Assembly (NCBI RefSeq): GCF_002157735.2
Contig: NZ_AP018690.1
Location: 1-64,000, forward strand
Direction: 5' to 3'
From: Vibrio aphrogenes
GTDB taxonomy: Bacteria; Pseudomonadota; Gammaproteobacteria; Enterobacterales; Vibrionaceae
Length of the DNA: 64,000 nucleotides
Below, piece by piece: positions 8,148-17,314 of this stretch. Positions within the stretch are counted from its first letter, which is position 1. Each line of letters starts with the position of its first letter. Position numbers and translations under genes: made by a program. The notes beneath the pieces are model-generated. The model ran no database searches and was not told the origin of the DNA. It worked only from the letters and a program-made list of their open reading frames with translations.

Positions 8148-9044
8148 ATGTTTAAAACCCCTAAAAACCTGTGCAAATCCGTCAAGACAGAGGCATTGTT
8201 TAATCGGCAATGGCAAGATGAGGTCTATTTGGCTTCGGCTTGTAAAGAGCGCTTTATGGTGTTGTCAGAAATCCCTGAACTAAAACATGAAGAGATTGCC
8301 ATGGCTGGGCTAGGAGATTTTAGAGAAGCTTATTCTGTGGAGCGACGTGAGCCTGAAATTCATACTATTTTATTTACTTTGGAAGGAGGAGGCTGTCTTT
8401 ATACTCGCCATGGGGTGCATGCGATTCAGCCTAATAGTGTGACGGTTTTACCTCAGGGCCTACCATTTCGTTTTGAGCTGGGTGAGCATGCTTATTGGAA
8501 AATGGCTTGGGTTTTATTACCCCCTAGTGGCAAGTGGCAGACCATTGCACTCAGTGAACAAAGAGTGGAGAGCAGTCATTTGGCTGAATCGGTTTGGTCA
8601 TTATTGAATTTAACTCAAAACGAAATTCATGGCCGGGCGACGTTTCGTCAATTATTGTTAAGTGAGTTGAGCCGGATTTTGATGGGCTCGACTGAAGATA
8701 ACCCAAGCAGTGCGGCGATGAGAGTGCACCGTGTGTTTACCCAAGTCGAAGCGCAGTTACATTTACCTTGGAGCGTAAAGGAAATCGCTCAACGTAGCTT
8801 TTTAAGTGAAGAGCAACTAAATCGTCTTTCAAAACAACTTTATCAATGCTCTCCAAGCCAAAAGTTAATCCAATTGAGAATGGAAAAGGCTTGTGACCTG
8901 CTTCATCATCGAGATTGGAGCATTACCATGATCGCCCATCGTTTAGGGTATCCCGACCCGTATAACTTTACGCACCGCTTTCGTCGAGTCTATGGCATCT
9001 CCCCGCGAGAATATCGCAAAAGTTGTTGCTATTCCCAAGAGTAG
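8148..9044 (+). CDS. AraC-family transcriptional regulator
   Basis: A 298-residue regulator. The N-terminal 170 residues resemble a cupin-type effector domain (TILFTLEGGGCLYTRHGVHAIQPNSV). The C-terminal 95 residues hold the two helix-turn-helix units of AraC proteins: LPWSVKEIAQRSFLSEEQLNRLSKQ and SITMIAHRLGYPDPYNFTHRFRRVYGISPREYR. It is divergent from the MATE gene with a very short intergenic space, which suggests local control of that pump. The ligand is unknown. The start at 8148 lacks a good ribosome site. Confidence 0.88.
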   Translation: MFKTPKNLCKSVKTEALFNRQWQDEVYLASACKERFMVLSEIPELKHEEIAMAGLGDFREAYSVERREPEIHTILFTLEGGGCLYTRHGVHAIQPNSVTVLPQGLPFRFELGEHAYWKMAWVLLPPSGKWQTIALSEQRVESSHLAESVWSLLNLTQNEIHGRATFRQLLLSELSRILMGSTEDNPSSAAMRVHRVFTQVEAQLHLPWSVKEIAQRSFLSEEQLNRLSKQLYQCSPSQKLIQLRMEKACDLLHHRDWSITMIAHRLGYPDPYNFTHRFRRVYGISPREYRKSCCYSQE

Positions 9045-9289
9045 AGACGCATCTCAGTTGTATAAAAAAGGCGCAAGATTTTGTTACCTAACTCACTTTC
9101 GCAATAAATAGTTAGTGCATAACGTTATGCTTTCATTAATCTAACATTAGTAACAAAATAATAATTTCACTCAAATCTGGTCGTATTGAGTCATTATCGT
9201 AGTGATATTGGCATCCTTTCATATTCATTTGGCCTTCTATTGCTGCGGTTTTCTAATAATTAAATGACGAGAAATAGAAGGAGCTATTT

Positions 9290-10969
9290 ATGAATGCCCT
9301 CATATTAATGGTGGTAGGACTGGCGGCCATGTTCACCGGATATCGGTTTTACTCCCTTTACATAGCCAAACACATTTTAAAGCTATCCGATGATTTCAAA
9401 ACCCCAGCCCATGAATTTCAAGATGGGGTGGATTATGTTCCGACCAATAAATACGTTCTTTGGGGGCATCACTTTACTTCTGTTGCTGGCGCAGCCCCCA
9501 TTGTTGGACCTGCGATCGCGGTAATTTGGGGCTGGCTACCGGCCTTTATTTGGGTGGTATTGGGAACGGTTTTCCTCGCGGGGGTACATGATATGGCCGC
9601 CATTTGGGCGAGTGTGCGTAACCGTGGTCAATCTATGGGGGCGGTTGCCGGAGCCGTGGTTGGACATCGGGCGAAATCGGTACTCATGATCGTTGTATTC
9701 TTGCTACTGATGATGGTTAATACCGCCTTTGGTGTGGTGATTGCGGGGCTTATGATCTCTAATCCTACCGCGGTGATCCCGGTTTGGGGAGCGTTAGTGG
9801 TGGCAGCGGTCATTGGGCAATGTATCTATCGTTATAAAATGTCACTGGTGTGGGTGTCGATTGTTGGCGTGTTGGCGTTATATAGTTTGATCTATGTGGG
9901 CACTTTAATGCCGATCGTGATCCCTGATGGTGCCTTCTTTGGATTACCTGCCAAAACGACGTGGATCCTAATCCTTTACGCTTATGCCTTTATCGCTTCA
10001 ATGTTGCCAGTCTGGGTACTGTTACAGCCTCGTGATTATATTAACGGATTGCAGTTATTCATTGGCTTAGCCATTTTGTACGCATCGGTCTTGATGCTGC
10101 AACCTGAAATGGTCGCCCCAATGCTCAATGATGACGTGCCTGCCGATACTCCATCCATCATTCCATTGTTGTTTGTGACCATTGCTTGTGGGGCGATTTC
10201 GGGCTTCCATGGCTTGGTTTCTTCCGGGACGACTTCAAAACAAATTGATAAAGAAAAAGACGTGCGCTTTGTGGGTTATTTTGGTGCGTTAGGCGAAGGG
10301 ATGTTGGCATTAGCGACCATTATTGCCGTGTGTGCGGGCTTTTCTTCACTCGATGCATGGAAAGAAATCTATCAAAGTTATGGACAAGGTGGTGCTGGTG
10401 CCTTTGTGCAAGGTGGAGCGACAATTGTCAATTTAGGTGTGGGCATTTCGCCAACGATTTCTCAAACCATTTTAGCGGTGATGGTGGCATTATTTGCCGG
10501 AACCACGATGGATACTGGCGTACGCTTGTTGCGTTATATCTTCCAAGAATGGGGTGAGATGTACAATATTCAGCCGATGAAAAAAGGCTTGTTTGCCACC
10601 AGTTTTGCGGTTTTAGCCTGTTTGTTATTAACCTTTGGACAAGGCTCTGACGGTTCTGGTGGTTTATTGATTTGGCCATTATTTGGAACCACAAACCAAT
10701 TAATGGCTGGCCTTACTTTATTGATTATTTCAGTGATGCTATTGAAAAAAGGCCGCGCAGTGTATTACACCTTGATTCCGATGGTGTTCTTATTATTCAT
10801 GACGCTTATTGCCTTAATCGTTAACTTGAAAGCTTTTTATCTGAAAGGCGATTATTTACTACTTGGGCTCGATATCATTATTTTAGTCGCGACCATTTTA
10901 GTTTGCCTGGAATGCTTTAAAGCACTCAAAGAGAACTGGGGTAATAAAGCAGTGAAAGAAGAGTCGTAA
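9290..10969 (+). CDS. CstA-family carbon-starvation type transporter
   Basis: A 559-residue inner-membrane protein with about 15 hydrophobic segments, shorter than E. coli CstA (about 700). CstA/BtsT proteins import pyruvate or peptides during carbon limitation. Family motifs are WGHHFTSVAGAAPIVGP (residues 58-73), VFLAGVHDMAAIWASVRNRGQS, SGFHGLVSSGTTSKQ and LFGTTNQLMAGL. A strong AGAAGGAG site precedes the ATG. It is the first gene of a tight operon: the next gene starts one base after its stop, and an ArsA-like ATPase follows. That partnership is not seen for classical CstA, so the substrate is left open. Confidence 0.9.
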   Translation: MNALILMVVGLAAMFTGYRFYSLYIAKHILKLSDDFKTPAHEFQDGVDYVPTNKYVLWGHHFTSVAGAAPIVGPAIAVIWGWLPAFIWVVLGTVFLAGVHDMAAIWASVRNRGQSMGAVAGAVVGHRAKSVLMIVVFLLLMMVNTAFGVVIAGLMISNPTAVIPVWGALVVAAVIGQCIYRYKMSLVWVSIVGVLALYSLIYVGTLMPIVIPDGAFFGLPAKTTWILILYAYAFIASMLPVWVLLQPRDYINGLQLFIGLAILYASVLMLQPEMVAPMLNDDVPADTPSIIPLLFVTIACGAISGFHGLVSSGTTSKQIDKEKDVRFVGYFGALGEGMLALATIIAVCAGFSSLDAWKEIYQSYGQGGAGAFVQGGATIVNLGVGISPTISQTILAVMVALFAGTTMDTGVRLLRYIFQEWGEMYNIQPMKKGLFATSFAVLACLLLTFGQGSDGSGGLLIWPLFGTTNQLMAGLTLLIISVMLLKKGRAVYYTLIPMVFLLFMTLIALIVNLKAFYLKGDYLLLGLDIIILVATILVCLECFKALKENWGNKAVKEES

Positions 10970-10970
10970 T

Positions 10971-11234
10971 ATGGATTGGAAAGAGCGATTTGATGCTTTT
11001 TCAAAGGGGCTTGATGAGTTTTATCATGCCCCTTACCGACGAAGCTTAACTCGAGCCTATAAGGATGAAGAAGATTTTTTCATGCTGCTGATTTTTGCCG
11101 AAAGCTTAGGCTTAGATAATCCAGTCAGCTTTTATACTTTGGAATTACAGCCTTTCTTTTTGGAAGCTTTCCATGAGTGGCATATCCGTATGGGAATGGA
11201 AAAATCACCGATCGATCATTTTGGATGCTGTTGA
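10971..11234 (+). CDS. cory-CC-star family small protein
   Basis: An 87-residue soluble protein that ends in two cysteines just before the stop (DHFGCC). It matches what I recall of the small family named cory-CC-star, found next to CstA-type transporters and ArsA-type ATPases. The body is acidic and aromatic (FYHAPYRRSLTRAYKDEEDFFMLLIFAESLGLDNP). No signal peptide or membrane segment is seen. It is one base from the transporter stop and about 45 bases before the ArsA-like gene, so the three are co-transcribed. A role as a metal- or tail-binding partner of the ATPase is only inference from the terminal Cys pair. Confidence 0.8.
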   Translation: MDWKERFDAFSKGLDEFYHAPYRRSLTRAYKDEEDFFMLLIFAESLGLDNPVSFYTLELQPFFLEAFHEWHIRMGMEKSPIDHFGCC

Positions 11235-11279
11235 TGAGGCTCTATGAAGGTACTCGCTTAATAATAAAGGAAGGTGTTG

Positions 11280-12257
11280 ATGTTAGACACGTTATCCACT
11301 AAAAAAGTCATTTTTGTTGGCGGTAAAGGCGGGGTTGGGAAAACGACGACCGCTGCCAGTTTAGCGCACAAACTTGCACTTGATGGTAAAAAAGTCTTAG
11401 TGATTTCGACCGACCCGGCTCACAGCTTAGGGGATGCTTTAGGGCGAAAACTCAATGGTGAAATTCATCGGGTCGCGCCCAATTTATCGGCGTTAGAACT
11501 GGATATTGAAGCTATAAGTGAGCGACATTTTGATCGTATTGCTCATCAAGTAGCGCAATACACAAAGCCGGATATGCGGCCTAAAATGCAGCAACAATTA
11601 GAGCTTGCTAAAGATGCCCCAGGAGGCCAAGAAGCCGCTTTACTGGAAACCATGTGTGATTACCTGATGCGCTTTGAAGAGCTAGGTTATGATCATTTGA
11701 TATTTGATACTGCACCAACCGGGCACACCTTACGCTTGTTGGTATTACCTGAAATGATGTCGGCGTGGACCGATGGATTGATTGCTCAACAAAAGAAACA
11801 GCATAAGCACAAAGAAGCGGCGCAAAGTTTCTGGCAACGAGCGGATAACCAAACTGCAAATCCGTTTAATCAAGAGAAGCAAGCCCCGTGGCAACAAGCT
11901 TTAAGACAGTTAGAAAAAAGAAAACACCTCTTTAAACATGCTCGTGATCGGATCCATGATGAACATTTTACTGCGATTGTGTTAGTGATGATCCCTGAAA
12001 AATTACCTTTATATGAAACGGTTCGTACTTTAGAGCAGTTTGAAAAAGTGAATCTCAATTGTGCGGGGGTGGTAGTGAATCAAGTGATTGATGAGCAGTT
12101 ATGTGAACACCCATTTTGGTTACAGCGTTATCAATTACAACAAGAAGTGTTGGTGGAAATAGAGCGCAATATTCATGTACCGAAATACCGCATTTATCTA
12201 CAATCAGAGCATATTGTAGGGGAAGAAAAACTGCAGAAGTTTTTGGCTCTATCTTAA
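11280..12257 (+). CDS. single-domain ArsA/GET3-like ATPase
   Basis: A 325-residue ATPase of the ArsA/GET3 family. The deviant P-loop GGKGGVGKTT lies at residues 14-23, switch I in STDPAHSLGDALG, and the family signature FDTAPTGHTLRLL near residue 145. It has one ATPase unit, so it would work as a dimer. The metal-binding cysteines of arsenite ArsA are not obvious and the GET3 zinc CxxC is absent, so arsenic transport is unlikely. ATG 11280 follows AAGGAAGG; GTG and TTG codons lie in frame just before. It is the last gene of the CstA/CC-star operon and ends at a bidirectional terminator. A second, two-domain ArsA lies at 38315. Confidence 0.88.
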   Translation: MLDTLSTKKVIFVGGKGGVGKTTTAASLAHKLALDGKKVLVISTDPAHSLGDALGRKLNGEIHRVAPNLSALELDIEAISERHFDRIAHQVAQYTKPDMRPKMQQQLELAKDAPGGQEAALLETMCDYLMRFEELGYDHLIFDTAPTGHTLRLLVLPEMMSAWTDGLIAQQKKQHKHKEAAQSFWQRADNQTANPFNQEKQAPWQQALRQLEKRKHLFKHARDRIHDEHFTAIVLVMIPEKLPLYETVRTLEQFEKVNLNCAGVVVNQVIDEQLCEHPFWLQRYQLQQEVLVEIERNIHVPKYRIYLQSEHIVGEEKLQKFLALS

Positions 12258-12276
12258 TATTGATATCTGGTATTCT

Positions 12277-12318
12277 TAATAAAATAAAAGCGCCTTATTC
12301 GGCGCTTTTATTTTATTA
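12277..12318. terminator. bidirectional intrinsic terminator
   Basis: Perfect 18-bp arms (12277-12294 and 12301-12318, core AAAAGCGCC/GGCGCTTTT) with a 6-base loop TTATTC. A- and T-rich flanks suit both the rightward ArsA-like operon and the leftward menB-like gene. Confidence 0.93.
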
Positions 12319-12319
12319 T

Positions 12320-12386
12320 CTAGAAACTAGAAACTAGAAACTAGAAACTAGAAACTAGAAACTAGAAACTAGAAACTAGAAACTAG
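12320..12386. repeat. 7-bp tandem repeat, 9.6 copies
   Basis: Nine perfect copies of CTAGAAA (12320-12382) plus a final CTAG (12383-12386). The last CTA supplies the TAG stop of the leftward menB-like gene, and the other end abuts the terminator stem. It is a likely slippage VNTR located in the 3' untranslated region. Confidence 0.95.
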
Positions 12387-13288
12387 TAATGATATGGGAA
12401 CTTAGAGAAATCTTTTGGGCGTTTTTCTAAGAATGAATCACGACCTTCTTGTGCTTCATCTGTACCATAAGCTAAGCGTGTGGCTTCACCAGCAAAGATT
12501 TGTTGGCCAACCATGCCATCATCGGTGAGATTCAAACCAAACTTCATCATGCGTAACGCAGTTGGTGATTTTTGACAGATGATTTTACCCCATTCGAGCG
12601 CTTCTTTTTCAAGCTCGGCGTGTGGGACGACTTTGTTAACCATACCCATTTCAAATGCATCTTGTGCGCTGTAATCTAAGCCTAAGAAGAAAATTTCACG
12701 GGCTTTTTTCTGGCCTACCATTTTGGCAAGATAAGCAGAGCCGTAGCCTGAGTCAAAGCTTGCGACATCTAAATCGGTTTGTTTGAAGACCGCGTGCTCT
12801 TTGGACGCTAAGGTTAAATCACAGACAACATGTAAGGAGTGGCCGCCACCCGCTGCCCAACCTGGGACAACGGCAATTACTGCTTTTGGCATAAAGCGAA
12901 TTAAGCGTTGGACTTCGAGAATATGCAAACGGCCAAGCTTTGCTGGATCAATTTGGTCTTGTGGCATGCCTTCATATTTATAGCCATCTTTACCACGAAT
13001 ACGTTGATCGCCACCAGAGCAGAAAGCCCAACCGCCGTCACGAGCGCTTGGTCCATTACCTGTGATCAGAACGCAACCGACATCGCTCCACATACGAGCA
13101 TGCTCAAGTGCGCAATATAATTCATCGACGGTTTTTGGTCGAAAGGCATTGCGGCATTCTGGGCGGTTAAAAGCAATGCGTACCACTCCGGCGTCGACGG
13201 CACGATGGTAAGTGATATCTTCGAAGTGAAAGCCTTCAACCTCTTGCCAGTCTTCTGGGTGGAATATATCCGATACCTGATTATTCAT
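12383..13288 (-). CDS. menB: 1,4-dihydroxy-2-naphthoyl-CoA synthase (MenB-like), Asp type
   Basis: A 301-residue crotonase-fold enzyme. MenB closes the second ring of menaquinone from o-succinylbenzoyl-CoA. Oxyanion-hole segments are FCSGGDQ (89-95) and GWAAGGGH (143-150). The active-site region reads QTDLDVASFD with Ser177 and Asp179. Asp172 stands where bicarbonate-dependent enzymes such as E. coli MenB have Gly156, and matches Asp185 of the M. tuberculosis enzyme with a constant offset. The length also fits that class. No other men gene is nearby; it is followed downstream by tandem repeats and lies next to an MFS pump. A related acyl-CoA role cannot be excluded. Confidence 0.85.
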   Translation of the reverse strand: MNNQVSDIFHPEDWQEVEGFHFEDITYHRAVDAGVVRIAFNRPECRNAFRPKTVDELYCALEHARMWSDVGCVLITGNGPSARDGGWAFCSGGDQRIRGKDGYKYEGMPQDQIDPAKLGRLHILEVQRLIRFMPKAVIAVVPGWAAGGGHSLHVVCDLTLASKEHAVFKQTDLDVASFDSGYGSAYLAKMVGQKKAREIFFLGLDYSAQDAFEMGMVNKVVPHAELEKEALEWGKIICQKSPTALRMMKFGLNLTDDGMVGQQIFAGEATRLAYGTDEAQEGRDSFLEKRPKDFSKFPYHY

Positions 13289-13328
13289 GATTACAGACCT
13301 TTATCTAACGTATGAATACGGAATTGTA

Positions 13329-14726
13329 TTAATCTTGTTTAATCTCAGTTGAGAGTGTTTGTTTTTTTAATGCGAACAGCGTAATAAACATAGCAACAAT
13401 CGCCATGATCGCCATCAGTAAATAAATCGCGGTAAAGCCAGAGGCGAGTGCATCATGGCTGTATTCCGCGAGACTGTTGGCTTTTTTAACGCCATTTTGC
13501 GTAAGCGTATATTGGAACATGGTTGAACACGCTGCCACACCGACAGCCCCACCTAACTCACGGCCAAAATTAAATAATGACATGCCAATACCACGATCTT
13601 TGGCTGGCAGGACATTTTGCACTACCACGCCTAAAGAGGGCAAAGTAAATCCGATACCAAAACCTGCTAAACCTAAGGCAATGGCGGGATAGAAGTGTTG
13701 CTGGATCATGGCAAAACTCAAGGCGGCAAAGGCAAAACCAAAGATGGCATAACGTTTAGTTTCACCGGATTTATTCACCAACTTGCCGCCAATGTACGCT
13801 CCTGCGGTGATACTAAACATAAAGATCACCATGATTTCACCACTGGCTGAGGCTGATAAACCCCGTTGCCACTGCATTTGCATCGGTAAATACACCAAAA
13901 TGGCAAACATCAGCAATTGCGAACAAAGAATGAGTAAGATGCAGATGAGGTAATTTGGCAGTTTGGCTAATCTTGCCGGTAACATAGGATCAGAGACGCG
14001 ACGTTCCACAATGATGAGCATGACAATAGATGCAATAAATGCCCCTCCCGTCCACAGCATTGGTAATTCTGCTTCGGGAGAGAGTAACAATAATAAGCTG
14101 GTGGAGCACAACATCAGCATCAGCGCGCCAAACCAATCAAATTTAGAATCGCGCTTTTTGTTCAAATGAGACAGGTTGCGACGAATCAAGAATACAGCGA
14201 TTAAGCCTAAGGGAATATTAATCCAAAAAACCCAGCGCCAAGAGAGGTGTTCGGCAAAGTAACCCCCCAATAATGGCCCAGCAATACTTGAGACAGCATA
14301 AACCATGGAGATAAAACCTTGGTATTTACCGACTTCTCGGGCGGGAATACAGTCCGCAATCACGGTAAAGGCGAGGGCAATGAGGCCGCCGCCGCCGATC
14401 CCTTGGATAATGCGTGAGACAATCAAGGTTTGTAAATCTTGCGCAAAGCCGCAAGCGGTAGAGCCTATGATGAATAAGGTGATCCCAATGTAGAGCATTT
14501 TGACTCGACCTAAGATATCACTGAGTTTGCCATAGACAGGTAACACCGCAGTGGCCGCAAGCAAGTAAGCCGTTACCACCCAAGTGAGCGCATTTCCAGC
14601 TTGTAAAGCATCCCCAATAATCGGTAATGGGGTCGTGACGATACTTTTCTCTAAAGAGCCAAGCGCAATAACCAGCGCGACACTCATGAAGATTTTTTGT
14701 GGAGAAACGGTTTTTTGCTCAGTCAC
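13329..14726 (-). CDS. MFS drug:H+ antiporter, DHA2 (14-TM) type
   Basis: A 465-residue inner-membrane transporter with about 14 hydrophobic segments, of the EmrB/QacA-like DHA2 group. The motif A region reads LPVYGKLSDILGRVKML, motif B lies in IVSRIIQGIGGGGLIAL, and motif C-like glycines occur in VSSIAGPLLGGYFAEHLSWRWVFWINIPLG. The start is GTG at 14726, with AAGGA six bases upstream. No membrane-fusion partner is adjacent, so it probably works alone across the inner membrane. Substrate unknown. Confidence 0.88.
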   Translation of the reverse strand: MTEQKTVSPQKIFMSVALVIALGSLEKSIVTTPLPIIGDALQAGNALTWVVTAYLLAATAVLPVYGKLSDILGRVKMLYIGITLFIIGSTACGFAQDLQTLIVSRIIQGIGGGGLIALAFTVIADCIPAREVGKYQGFISMVYAVSSIAGPLLGGYFAEHLSWRWVFWINIPLGLIAVFLIRRNLSHLNKKRDSKFDWFGALMLMLCSTSLLLLLSPEAELPMLWTGGAFIASIVMLIIVERRVSDPMLPARLAKLPNYLICILLILCSQLLMFAILVYLPMQMQWQRGLSASASGEIMVIFMFSITAGAYIGGKLVNKSGETKRYAIFGFAFAALSFAMIQQHFYPAIALGLAGFGIGFTLPSLGVVVQNVLPAKDRGIGMSLFNFGRELGGAVGVAACSTMFQYTLTQNGVKKANSLAEYSHDALASGFTAIYLLMAIMAIVAMFITLFALKKQTLSTEIKQD

Positions 14727-14756
14727 AATGTGTCCTTGAAAGTCAAAATAAACATA

Positions 14757-15980
14757 TTAACCAATAAAAGATAAGTAACCTTGGATGATAATCAAGTTAA
14801 CAATATCAATGAAGAAAGCCCCAACAATCGGCACCACCATAAATGCTTGTGGGGATGGGCCGTAATGGGTAACCAGTGCACCCATATTCATGACGGCCGT
14901 TGGCGTAGCTCCTAAACCAAAACCACAGTGACCACCGGTAATCACCGCGGCATCATAGTTAGAACCCATGACTCTAAAGGTAATGTTATAGGCAAATAAC
15001 CCTAGAATGATTGTTTGAGCACAAAGAATGATCAGTAATGGAATGGCGAGTGAGAAAATTTCCCACAGTTGTAGGCTCATTAATGCCATGGCTAAAAATA
15101 GCGACAGTGATACCGTCCCTAAGATATCCACGGTGTCGGTATTGAGCTTGTATTTACCTGAGACTTCAAAAATATTGGTAATGATCACCCCTAAAAATAA
15201 CGCATAGACGAAATCAGGAATTTTTAACCAACCGATATTGAGTGCGGCCACCCATTTCTCAATGTAGATAGCACCCACTACGCACACCAACATGACAAAT
15301 AAGGTTTCTACGACTCGATAAGCGCAGACGCGGTCTTCTTCACGATCATTATAGGTCACTACATCAGGGAAGCTGTCATGGTGTTTATCCCCAGCGCCAT
15401 ACTCCGACTCTAAGTTATGTTTTTGGATGCGACGTTGTGCCACTGGGCCACCAATAATCCCGCCGACAATCAAACCAAATGTCGCGGCAGCCATCGCAAA
15501 CTCGAGCGTATTTAAGCCATAGTTATTTTGAAAGGTACTTGCCCAAGCCGCGCCAGTTCCATGCCCACCAGATAGCGTGATCGAGCCGGCAACTAACCCA
15601 AGTAAAGGATTTAAACCTAATAGTTCAGCTAACGTCACCCCCACCGCATTTTGGATAATGATGTAAATAGAGGCGACCGCGAGAAAGATGAATACCTTCT
15701 TGCCGCCCTTTAATAGCTGAGTGTAGCTGGCTGATAAGCCCACGGTCGTGAAGAACAACAACATGAGGGTATGCTCAAGCGGTAAATCAAACTCTAAAGT
15801 GATGTGATTAAAGTGCAGGATGGTACTGATCACCGCTACGATTAAGCCACCAACGATCGGCTCAGGGATTTGATATTTCGATAAAAAAGGCACTTTGGTG
15901 TTGATAAAGTGGCCGAGTAATAAAACAAAAATTGCGAGTAAAAAAGACTCGACAGAATTCACAGGATAAACTGTATTCAT
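14757..15980 (-). CDS. gltS: sodium/glutamate symporter GltS
   Basis: A 407-residue inner-membrane carrier that imports glutamate with Na+. It shows the duplicated GltS architecture, with GG-rich re-entrant loops in both halves: LSGGHGTGAAWASTF near residue 137 and VITGGHCGFGLGATPTAVMNMG near residue 343. The N-terminal part, PEPIVGGLIVAVI, is also typical. Length fits the family (about 400). The gene reads leftward ahead of the MFS gene with a 30-base gap. Confidence 0.94.
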   Translation of the reverse strand: MNTVYPVNSVESFLLAIFVLLLGHFINTKVPFLSKYQIPEPIVGGLIVAVISTILHFNHITLEFDLPLEHTLMLLFFTTVGLSASYTQLLKGGKKVFIFLAVASIYIIIQNAVGVTLAELLGLNPLLGLVAGSITLSGGHGTGAAWASTFQNNYGLNTLEFAMAAATFGLIVGGIIGGPVAQRRIQKHNLESEYGAGDKHHDSFPDVVTYNDREEDRVCAYRVVETLFVMLVCVVGAIYIEKWVAALNIGWLKIPDFVYALFLGVIITNIFEVSGKYKLNTDTVDILGTVSLSLFLAMALMSLQLWEIFSLAIPLLIILCAQTIILGLFAYNITFRVMGSNYDAAVITGGHCGFGLGATPTAVMNMGALVTHYGPSPQAFMVVPIVGAFFIDIVNLIIIQGYLSFIG

Positions 15981-16300
15981 ATACTGCCTTATAAAAGTAA
16001 AAATAAGAAAAAAATGCAGACCGTGTCAAAGGATAGGAACAATGAAAACCGCAGATTAGTGCGTATATTGTTCAAATGCTTTGTAAACATAGGATGTAAG
16101 AAAGTGGTGACGATTAATTCACATTATCTGTGATGTCATTAGAGTTTTACTTTGATCTTATGTTTATCACACGGACATAATTTGATGTTGACTGAATTAT
16201 TGACACGAAGTTTTCAATATTATGACGTCTTTGAAAGTTTAGTACTTAGTATTTTGTATAATTTCTTGCTTTCATTTTTCGTTAAATTATTGGAGATAGT
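15981..16300. other. 320-bp intergenic region between divergent genes
   Basis: This region must hold the gltS promoter (leftward) and that of the small Cys-rich gene (rightward). A frame at 16152-16388 overlaps the real gene and lacks coding features. I see no firm operator or RNA structure. Confidence 0.5.
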
Positions 16301-16537
16301 ATGCCTGTTTTGTTTTGCCAGTCATGTTGCCGCGATACCCAACATAAAGCGGTGTTACGTAAGCGTATCGAAGATGATGCGTCATTAAAAAACAAATTCC
16401 AAAAATTTAATGAACTCGTTAATCAACTTTTCAGCGGCGTACATTACCACAAAATGGACCGCGTGTGTTTATGTCGTGACTGTAATCATCAAAATGCAGT
16501 GATGAAATCCGACGTTAAACACCATTTTTCAAGTTAA
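16301..16537 (+). CDS. small CxxC zinc-ribbon-like protein
   Basis: A 78-residue protein with CQSCC near residue 6 and CLCRDC near residue 55, the spacing expected of a zinc ribbon made from two Cys pairs. Between them is a charged helix (RKRIEDDASLKNKFQKFNELVNQLF). ATG 16301 has TTGGAG upstream. No neighbour points to a role. The family was not recognised. Confidence 0.65.
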   Translation: MPVLFCQSCCRDTQHKAVLRKRIEDDASLKNKFQKFNELVNQLFSGVHYHKMDRVCLCRDCNHQNAVMKSDVKHHFSS

Positions 16538-16652
16538 ATCAAAGGATATAACTGGGCAAAAAGAGAGCTGATTTTTTCAGTTGTCCCCTTACCCTTGCGA
16601 GTAAACTCAAGTACAGTAAGTCATTCTTCATACTCCAACCATGGAAGTGTTT

Positions 16653-17294
16653 ATGACTCGTTACTATGATCATGTGATCGCACTTTGGCAGTATTTAAAA
16701 CTGGGCCAACCGTTACAAAAAACCGATGCCTTATTATTACTAGGCAGCTCTGACTTACGTGTTGGTGAGCGCGCAGCTGAGCTCTATCATCAAGGAATTG
16801 CGCCATTGTTGCTCATTTCTGGTGGCCAAGGGCGAATGACGGAAGGGCTTTTTGAGTTCTCTGAAGCCGAAACGTTTGCCAAAATTGCTTTAGACGCTGG
16901 GGTACCTCGCGAGGCGATTATCTTAGAAAGTCACTCCACCAATACCGGCGAAAATTTTCGTTTTACCCAACAGCTCCTCTCGGAAAAAAATATCTCACTA
17001 AGCAGTGTCACGTTAATTCAAAAGCCTTATATGGAACGCCGTGCCTTGGCAACTTGTCAGGCGTTGTGGCCTGATATTCAAGCGCAAGTGACTTCTCCAC
17101 AATGCGATTTTCTTGATTATTGCAGCGCACTTCATCCTTCCTCTGAAGTCATTAATTTGATGGTAGGTGAAATCGAACGGCTGAAACATTATCCCTCACA
17201 AGGTTTTTTTGCTGAGCAAGTGCTGCCACAACATGTTGCAGACGCCAATCTTGCTTTACAAACCATAGGTTATGATGAATACGTAACCCTGTAA
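16653..17294 (+). CDS. YdcF/SanA-family (DUF218) protein
   Basis: A 213-residue member of the DUF218 family (YdcF, SanA, ElyC). Typical elements are DALLLLGSSDLRVGERAAELYHQG, LLISGGQGRMTEG, ILESHSTNTGENF and the C-terminal LIQKPYMERRA. E. coli YdcF binds S-adenosylmethionine; enzymatic roles in this family are not settled. The start at 16653 was chosen because GGAAGTG lies just upstream; ATG 16641 would add four residues. No signal peptide is visible, unlike SanA. It precedes the murein-peptide genes by about 20 bases and could be co-transcribed. Confidence 0.85.
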   Translation: MTRYYDHVIALWQYLKLGQPLQKTDALLLLGSSDLRVGERAAELYHQGIAPLLLISGGQGRMTEGLFEFSEAETFAKIALDAGVPREAIILESHSTNTGENFRFTQQLLSEKNISLSSVTLIQKPYMERRALATCQALWPDIQAQVTSPQCDFLDYCSALHPSSEVINLMVGEIERLKHYPSQGFFAEQVLPQHVADANLALQTIGYDEYVTL

Positions 17295-17314
17295 TGTGAG
17301 GAGTGATGAATAAC

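Noticed and set aside
16152..16388. 78-codon plus-strand ORF upstream of the CxxC gene
   Set aside because: It overlaps the CxxC gene in another frame, is Phe/Leu-rich from an AT-rich promoter region, and has no clear ribosome site.
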